From Enterobacterales bacterium (lineage in GTDB: Bacteria > Pseudomonadota > Gammaproteobacteria > Enterobacterales > Kangiellaceae): a DNA stretch of 33,794 bases. Position numbers and translations under genes: made by a program. Shown here piece by piece: positions 28,085-33,794 of the stretch; the first letter of the stretch is position 1; each line of letters opens with the position of its first letter. The notes beneath the pieces are model-generated. The model was given only the letters and a program-made list of their open reading frames with translations, was not told where the DNA came from and made no database searches. Where the stretch lies: the NCBI GenBank assembly GCA_030949565.1, contig JAUZSK010000049.1, positions 1 through 33,794 of the forward strand. Direction: 5' to 3'.

Positions 28085-28117
28085 GTGTAAAACTAAAGTT
28101 TAACTATAGTTTTACAC
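28085..28117. repeat. Perfect 11-bp inverted repeat upstream of the AAA_14 gene
   Basis: GTGTAAAACTA (28085-28095) and TAGTTTTACAC (28107-28117) are exact reverse complements with an 11-base spacer. It lies 14 bases upstream of the longest possible AAA_14 coding frame and 91 bases behind gor. There is no T-tract on the 3' side on either strand, so it is not a classic terminator. It may be an operator for the ATPase gene. Confidence 0.75.
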
Positions 28118-28208
28118 AAAAAAAAGGCTAATTCAAGCAGGACCAAAGCTTAATTTAAAACACCTTTGAAAATAAAACCGTTTTATAACCGTTTCAAAAA
28201 TTAAAATT

Positions 28209-29576
28209 TTAACGCAAGGTCACTAATTCTTCTGCTGAAGTCGGGTGAATGGCGACTGTATTATCAAAATCCTGTTTGGTCGCGCCCATTTTGACCGCTA
28301 CCGCAAAACCTTGCAGCATTTCATCCGCACCGAGGCCGATAATATGGATACCAATGACTTTTTGTTCCTCGCCTAGGCAAACCATCTTCATTTTAGTCGG
28401 CTGTCGGTGTTTTGTAATGGCGGTATACATAGCGGTAAAACTGGAAGTATAGGTTTTGATCCGTTGTTCGCCATATCTTTTTCTGGCTTCGGCTTCCGTA
28501 AGACCAATGGTGCCGATGGTGGGGTGGGAAAATACCACGGTGGGGATATTGTCATAATCTAATTTTTCTTCAGTTTTGCCATTATAGAGACGTTCTGATA
28601 AGCGTCGCCCAGCGGCCACTGCAACCGGCGTTAATTGTGCGCGCCCGGTGTTATCGCCCACTGCAAAAACATTATCGATATTAGTATTTTGATATTCATC
28701 AGTCACGATATAACCGCGGGCATCCAGTTCTAAACCAATCTTTTCAATCCCAATGCCAGTGGTGATAGGCGCACGTCCGATGGCATAGATAACCGCATCT
28801 ACATCAGGTAACTTAGCTTCGGAATTGGTTTCTAAGATAAATTGATTTTGCTCATTTTTTTCAATTTTGGTAATCTGGGTATGACGATGAATAACAATAC
28901 CTTCTTGCATCATTTGTTCACACAGAGTTTCACGAACAATCTCATCAAACTCGCGTAATGGATGTGCTTTACGGCAAACCAAATGAGTTTCACTGCCCAG
29001 CGCATTGAGTAAACCAGCCAATTCAACCGCTATATAACCAGCACCAACTACCACCACTTTTTTGGGTTGACTTTTAAGCGCAAAAAAGCCGTCGGAATCT
29101 AAAATATGTTCTTTACCTGGGATTTCAGGGATCAATGGTTCGCCACCGGTGGCAATTAAAATATTTTTTGCGGTTATAACGCGATCACCAACTTTGACAC
29201 TGTGCTGATCAATAAAAACGGCCCAACCTTTAATCACATCCACCTTGTTATTGGCTAACCCTTTATCGTAGGAAGCATGGATTCGGCTAATGTAATCTTG
29301 CCGATTCTTAATCAGGGTTGGCCAGTGGTGAGATTTGACCTCAATATCAAACCCGTAATCCGGTGCGTATTTAAAGGCATCCGCCACTTGACCGGCAAAC
29401 CACATCACTTTTTTGGGTACGCATCCCACATTCACACAGGTGCCGCCAAGCTGTTTGGCTTCGATGATGGCACATTTCTGTCCATAGATTGCGGCACGGT
29501 TAATGGATGCAATACCACCGCTACCGCCACCGATGGCAAGATAGTCATAGTCGTAAGAATGTGAAGAAGTTGTCAT
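28209..29576 (-). CDS. gor: Glutathione-disulfide reductase
   Basis: FAD enzyme that reduces oxidised glutathione with NADPH in the cytoplasm. The 455 residues have the FAD motif [11 protein letters not shown], the redox-active pair Cys47-Cys52 in [13 protein letters not shown], the NADPH-binding [11 protein letters not shown], the second FAD block DNVFAVGD, and the C-terminal catalytic His in [19 protein letters not shown] lies six bases before the ATG. It is divergent from prlC with 86 bases between; gor, prlC and rsmJ are also close together in E. coli. Confidence 0.96.
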   Translation of the reverse strand: MTTSSHSYDYDYLAIGGGSGGIASINRAAIYGQKCAIIEAKQLGGTCVNVGCVPKKVMWFAGQVADAFKYAPDYGFDIEVKSHHWPTLIKNRQDYISRIHASYDKGLANNKVDVIKGWAVFIDQHSVKVGDRVITAKNILIATGGEPLIPEIPGKEHILDSDGFFALKSQPKKVVVVGAGYIAVELAGLLNALGSETHLVCRKAHPLREFDEIVRETLCEQMMQEGIVIHRHTQITKIEKNEQNQFILETNSEAKLPDVDAVIYAIGRAPITTGIGIEKIGLELDARGYIVTDEYQNTNIDNVFAVGDNTGRAQLTPVAVAAGRRLSERLYNGKTEEKLDYDNIPTVVFSHPTIGTIGLTEAEARKRYGEQRIKTYTSSFTAMYTAITKHRQPTKMKMVCLGEEQKVIGIHIIGLGADEMLQGFAVAVKMGATKQDFDNTVAIHPTSAEELVTLR

Positions 29577-29662
29577 GTGCTTGCCTTTTGCCCAATGAGC
29601 GGTTGATTGATCATCTATATACTGTTAGTTTGCCTGTAATTCAAGACAATGAACAGCAGAGT

Positions 29663-31705
29663 ATGACTATAACCAACCCTTTGTTATTAAAAAATCCTAT
29701 TGTACAAGTGGATCAAATTAAGCCGGAGCAGGTTGTACCGGCTATTTTACAGATTATTCAACAAAATCAAACTGAAATTGATCACTTGCTCGACTCGACT
29801 AGCGATCATTCCTCGCTCGATTGGCAAAAACTAATACGGCCATTAGAGCGTCTAGATGATCGATTGACAAAAGCATGGTCACCGGTGTCGCACCTAAATA
29901 GCGTGTGTAATTCAGATGAATTACGCGAGGCTTATGATAAATCACTGGCTTTTTTAACCGATTATTCGACTAAAATGGGGCAAAACCAGAGGTTATTTGA
30001 GTTAACTGAGGCGCTTTCCCAAAAAGCCGATGAGTTAGCATTATCGCCGAGTCAAAGACATATCCTAAAACATCAGTTACTTCAGTTTAAACTCTCAGGA
30101 TTGGATCTCGATCCGGATAAACAAGCCATTTATAGTGATATTCAAAAACAATTGGCGGAGCTTTCCTCTATGTATCAACAAAATGTGATGGATTCAACGC
30201 TAGCGTGGGATAAATTGATTGAACAAGCGTCCGATTTAGCGGGTTTGCCTGAGACTGAGCTGGCAATGTTGGCTGAACAGGCAAAGCAAAAACAAAAACA
30301 AGGCTATTTGATAAATCTCGAAATACCCAGTTATTTGGCGATCATGACCTATGCGGATGATGCAGACTTACGACAAGAAGTTTATACGGCCTATGCGACT
30401 CGCGCTTCTAGTGAATTTGTGGATAAGCAATTTGATAATGCACCAGTGATGGAAAAAATCCTATCATTGAAATATCAAAAAGCGCAATTGCTAGGCTTTA
30501 ACTGCTATGCTGATTTATCGCTGCAAACCAAAATGGCTGAAAGCCCGCAAGCGGTTATCGACTTTTTGTTGGATTTAAATCAGTCCGCTCGCCAACAAGC
30601 GAAAAAAGAAATAAAAGAGTTAACCGATTTTGCAGTTTCACTCGGTGCAAAGACGCTACAAGCTTGGGATGTTGCCTATTATAGTGAAAAACTCAAACAG
30701 CAAAAATACCAAATCTCTCAGGCAGAATTACGCCAGTATTTTGTGCTCGAAAAGGTCTTGCAAGGCTTGTATGATTTAACTCAGCGGCTTTATGGCGTGA
30801 AGTTTAAAATAATTGAAAACTCAAGCCGTTGGCACAAGGATGTCAGGCACTATCAGGTCCTCAAAAACCAGCAACTTGTGGCGGAGTTTTATCTTGATCT
30901 CTTTGCTAGAGCTCACAAACGTGGCGGCGCTTGGATGGATTCATACCAAAGTCGTTTTAAAATAAATGATTCAGAAACCCAGATCCCCATCGCTTATTTA
31001 ACCTGTAATTTTGCGCCGCCAGTGAACCAACAAGCGGCGCTTTTGACTCATGATGAAGTGGTCACTCTGTTTCATGAGTTTGGACATGGTTTACATCATA
31101 TGCTGACTCAAGTGGATGAACTTTCAGCCTCTGGCATTGCTAATGTACCTTGGGATGCGGTGGAGTTACCAAGTCAATTTATGGAAAATTTCTGTTACCA
31201 TCCTGAGGTGATTGAGGCGATTAGTGGTCATGTTAAAACGGATGAAAACCTACCTCAAGACTTGCTCGACAAGCTCATTGCAGCCAAGAATTTTCAATCG
31301 GGGATGGCGATGCTGAGGCAATTAGAATTCGCGCTGTTCGATATGCGTATCCACCATAGCCCACCGCTAAAGACTGCTGAAATTCAGCAACAATTGGATC
31401 AAACTCGGCAGCAGGTTGCGGTAATGATTCCACCCAAGTTTAATCGTTTTCAAAATGCTTTTTCGCATATCTTTGCCGGTGGTTATGCCGCAGGATATTA
31501 TAGCTACAAATGGGCGGAGGTTCTTTCTGCTGATGTGTTTGCCTATTTTGAAGAACAAGGGATCTTTGATTCAAACGCTGGTGTGGAATTTCTCGATAAA
31601 ATACTGTCTAAGGGCGGCAGCGCCGATCCGATGGATTTGTTTGTTAATTTTCGTGGACGCAAACCCCAAGTCGATGCCTTGTTACGCCATAGCGGGATTG
31701 GTTAG
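29663..31705 (+). CDS. prlC: Oligopeptidase A
   Basis: Zinc metallopeptidase of family M3 that degrades short peptides, including signal peptide fragments, in the cytoplasm. From the ATG at 29663 it has 680 residues, the length of E. coli PrlC. The zinc site is HEFGH in TLFHEFGHGLHHML (about residue 470), with the downstream Glu in the conserved VELPSQFMENF. An open frame extends upstream to 29507, but that part overlaps gor and is not family sequence. rsmJ starts 8 bases after the stop, and its ribosome binding site overlaps the prlC stop codon, indicating coupling. Confidence 0.96.
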   Translation: MTITNPLLLKNPIVQVDQIKPEQVVPAILQIIQQNQTEIDHLLDSTSDHSSLDWQKLIRPLERLDDRLTKAWSPVSHLNSVCNSDELREAYDKSLAFLTDYSTKMGQNQRLFELTEALSQKADELALSPSQRHILKHQLLQFKLSGLDLDPDKQAIYSDIQKQLAELSSMYQQNVMDSTLAWDKLIEQASDLAGLPETELAMLAEQAKQKQKQGYLINLEIPSYLAIMTYADDADLRQEVYTAYATRASSEFVDKQFDNAPVMEKILSLKYQKAQLLGFNCYADLSLQTKMAESPQAVIDFLLDLNQSARQQAKKEIKELTDFAVSLGAKTLQAWDVAYYSEKLKQQKYQISQAELRQYFVLEKVLQGLYDLTQRLYGVKFKIIENSSRWHKDVRHYQVLKNQQLVAEFYLDLFARAHKRGGAWMDSYQSRFKINDSETQIPIAYLTCNFAPPVNQQAALLTHDEVVTLFHEFGHGLHHMLTQVDELSASGIANVPWDAVELPSQFMENFCYHPEVIEAISGHVKTDENLPQDLLDKLIAAKNFQSGMAMLRQLEFALFDMRIHHSPPLKTAEIQQQLDQTRQQVAVMIPPKFNRFQNAFSHIFAGGYAAGYYSYKWAEVLSADVFAYFEEQGIFDSNAGVEFLDKILSKGGSADPMDLFVNFRGRKPQVDALLRHSGIG

Positions 31706-31713
31706 GAGGCGTT

Positions 31714-32484
31714 TTGACTGAAAACTCGGTGATTATTTTAGCAGCGGATAATGCAATACTGTCCAAGCGACTAAAGCTTGAGGCTGTTCTCCCATTGTCT
31801 CAATTGGATCAATCCAACGCTATATTTGAACAGACGGCGCAAGGCTTAAAATTACATTTAATGTTGGATTCTGAAATCCAGCAACTCATGTTTGATTTAG
31901 TGCAAGGCGAAGTCGCTAGTCGTGCCATTAAAGCCAGCAAATCCAATGAAACCATTGCCAAAGCTATCGGTTGTAAACCACATTTTAGACCACGCCTACT
32001 GGATGCCACAGCGGGAATGGGACGCGACGCTTTTATTATGGCGGCACTGGGTTGCCAAGTGGTGATGCAAGAAAGAAATCTTGCCATTTTTTTACTGTTA
32101 CAGGATGCTTTAGCAAGATTTAATCAAAGTTCCTTAGCTACATCACTCAAGTTTCCGATTGAACTTTTGTTTCAAGATTTTTTTCCGCGACAGCAAGCCG
32201 TTCATAAGTTTGATCTGATTTATCTTGATCCTATGTTTCCAGAACGAAAAAAATCGGCCTTGGTCAAAAAAGAAATGCGATTGTTTAAGCGTCTTGTGGG
32301 TGACGATGATGATGCCGATGAGTTATTATTAAAGTCACTGGCTAGTGGAGTTAAACGTGTGGTGGTTAAAAGACCGAAAGGTGCTCCCTGTTTAGCTGAT
32401 AAAAAGCCGAGCCATGAAATCAAAGCAAAAAAATTCCGCTATGATGTTTATTTAAATGAGCTTGGCTCAATTGGGTTGAAATAA
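31714..32484 (+). CDS. rsmJ: 16S rRNA (guanine1516-N2)-methyltransferase
   Basis: Methylates G1516 of 16S rRNA with S-adenosylmethionine. The 256 residues carry SAM motif I in LLDATAGMGRDAFIMA, an acidic ERN in the next strand, and the catalytic-loop motif YLDPMFPERKKSA typical of RsmJ. The start is TTG at 31714, four bases after AGGAGG, with no ATG near. It lies in the order prlC-rsmJ as in E. coli, and selO follows after three bases. Confidence 0.95.
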   Translation: MTENSVIILAADNAILSKRLKLEAVLPLSQLDQSNAIFEQTAQGLKLHLMLDSEIQQLMFDLVQGEVASRAIKASKSNETIAKAIGCKPHFRPRLLDATAGMGRDAFIMAALGCQVVMQERNLAIFLLLQDALARFNQSSLATSLKFPIELLFQDFFPRQQAVHKFDLIYLDPMFPERKKSALVKKEMRLFKRLVGDDDDADELLLKSLASGVKRVVVKRPKGAPCLADKKPSHEIKAKKFRYDVYLNELGSIGLK

Positions 32485-32487
32485 AAA

Positions 32488-33794
32488 ATGCTGCTATTTG
32501 AAAATCAATTTGTTAATCAATTACCGGGCGACCATTCTCTAGATAATCGGCCACGAAAAACTCGGCAAAGTTGCTATTCATTAACCCTACCGAGCTCGAC
32601 AAAAAAACCTCAATTGGTGGCCGTTTCTAAGCAATTAGCCGAGCAATTTGGACTTTTTAATACGGACATTGATTCTGATTGGTTTTTGAAAATGATGAGT
32701 GGCAATCAAGTCGATGAGGGCATGCAACCCTACGCCATGTGTTATGGTGGTCATCAGTTTGGGCATTGGGCGGGACAACTGGGTGATGGTCGCGCCATTA
32801 ATCTTGGTGAAGTGGTGGATGATCTAGGTATATGGCAAACGCTTCAGCTGAAAGGCGCGGGAATGACACCCTATTCAAGAAGTGCCGATGGTTTAGCCGT
32901 GTTGCGATCATCCATTCGCGAGTTTTTATGTAGTGAAGCGATGCATCATTTAGGCGTGCCGACCACCCGCGCGTTAAGTTTATGCTTAACCGGTGATAAG
33001 GTGGTGCGTGATATGTTTTATGATGGACGTGCCAAGCGAGAGCCAGGTGCCGTCGTTTGTCGCGTTGCACCGTCTTTTTTACGCTTTGGTAATTTTCAGT
33101 TGCATGCAGCGCGCAATGAGCTAGATTTATTAAAGCAACTACTGGATTTTTGTATTAGCCAATACTTTCCGCAATTGGGTAAACCCTGCGTTGAAACTTA
33201 TCAGCTTTGGTTTGGATTGTGTTTGCCAATCAACTTGTGACTTAATGGTGCATTGGATGCGAGTTGGCTTTGTTCACGGCGTGATGAATACTGATAATAT
33301 GTCAATTCTAGGACTGACTATTGACTATGGCCCTTACGGTTGGATTGACGACTTTGATCTGGATTGGACTCCTAATACCACTGATGCAGAAGGCAAGCGC
33401 TATGCTTTTGGTAAACAACCACAAGTCGCTCAATGGAATCTGTTACAACTAGCCAACGCAATTTATACTCTCACCGGAAATTCACAACCTTTGCAACAGT
33501 CGTTAGAGAATTACCAAACCCAATACCATCGGGATTATCATCAAATGATGGCAGATAAATTAGGGCTTACCAGTTTTAATCCTAAAACAGACATTTCAGT
33601 TGTTCAGTGATTTAACCAAGCTTCTACAAGTGAGTGAAACCGATATGACTATCTTTTTTCGCATACTAGCCAACCTCACGACTCTGCAAAGTTATTCGGA
33701 ATACGAGCTGGGCTAATTGTTTTGAAGCAGCCTCATTATCACGCAGATGAATTTAGAAGCTAAAGGTGCAAAAGCCGTTGATTCAATGGGTAAG
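32488..33794 (+). CDS. selO: SelO/YdiU family protein AMPylator, partial and with several frameshifts
   Basis: Pseudokinase-fold enzyme that transfers AMP to Ser, Thr or Tyr of proteins. It starts [15 protein letters not shown], with [32 protein letters not shown] and the active-site block [10 protein letters not shown], then [13 protein letters not shown]. There is one extra base around 33206-33225 (VETYQLWF passes to the frame [15 protein letters not shown]). A second, probably a T at 33608, follows; without it ISVVQ goes on as [17 protein letters not shown]. At least two further shifts lie near 33700 and 33755, before [16 protein letters not shown]. The 3' end is outside the window. The rising number of breaks suggests poor sequence toward this edge, although real decay of selO cannot be ruled out. 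Confidence 0.9.

Noticed and set aside
29507..29662. N-terminal extension of prlC by 52 residues
   Set aside because: It overlaps the gor coding sequence and is unlike PrlC; the ATG at 29663 gives the exact family length of 680.

Overview
The window looks like the chromosome of a moderately AT-rich gammaproteobacterium. The evidence is the gene content and order: carA-carB-greA, aroE next to a YrdA-type gamma carbonic anhydrase, gor/prlC/rsmJ together, DbpA, NnrS, SelO, and glnA with NtrC/sigma-54 control. Large membrane regulators joining a winged helix to TPRs, and S9 peptidases, are common in marine groups such as Kangiellaceae; that placement is only a guess. There is no tRNA, rRNA, CRISPR, prophage or IS element that I can support.

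Layout. 1-3118: a membrane-anchored class III nucleotide cyclase (minus, running off the left edge) and a CPA2-type cation:proton antiporter (minus). 3119-5300: glnA behind three perfect NtrC palindromes and a sigma-54 promoter. Two copies of a 64-bp repeat lie in its long leader (one inverted, one diverged) and a third lies just after its terminator. 5304-8172: a copper-defence operon copA-copB behind a promoter with exact MerR/CueR geometry. 8189-10782: nnrS (minus), a DUF4124 secreted protein (plus, own terminator) and an EexN-like lipoprotein (minus). 10992-16289: an S9-family secreted peptidase, an 817-residue wHTH/TM/TolB-like/TPR regulator, and a small Cys-rich secreted protein directly behind it. 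16381-17196: a fatty acid hydroxylase-type membrane enzyme. 17623-23504: carA, carB, greA, aroE, supplying carbamoyl phosphate, transcript-cleavage factor and shikimate. 23522-28071: gamma carbonic anhydrase, DUF819 membrane protein, DbpA, and an AAA_14/DUF4143 ATPase. 28209-33794: gor divergent from prlC-rsmJ-selO, with selO running off the right edge.

Sequence quality matters for reading this window. At least six genes (cyclase, antiporter, copA, S9 peptidase, carB, selO) are interrupted by what looks like one extra base each (selO has several), mostly in homopolymer runs. Removing the extra base restores family-typical protein in every clear case. carB is normally important for growth, so the simplest reading is insertion-type sequencing or consensus error, not gene decay. 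I give such genes as single CDS with the break noted. The density of breaks rises at the right end, in selO.

The most interesting non-coding signals are the three-site NtrC enhancer with two candidate sigma-54 promoters, the repeat family around glnA, the CueR-like promoter, and a perfect 11-bp inverted repeat in front of the AAA_14 ATPase.
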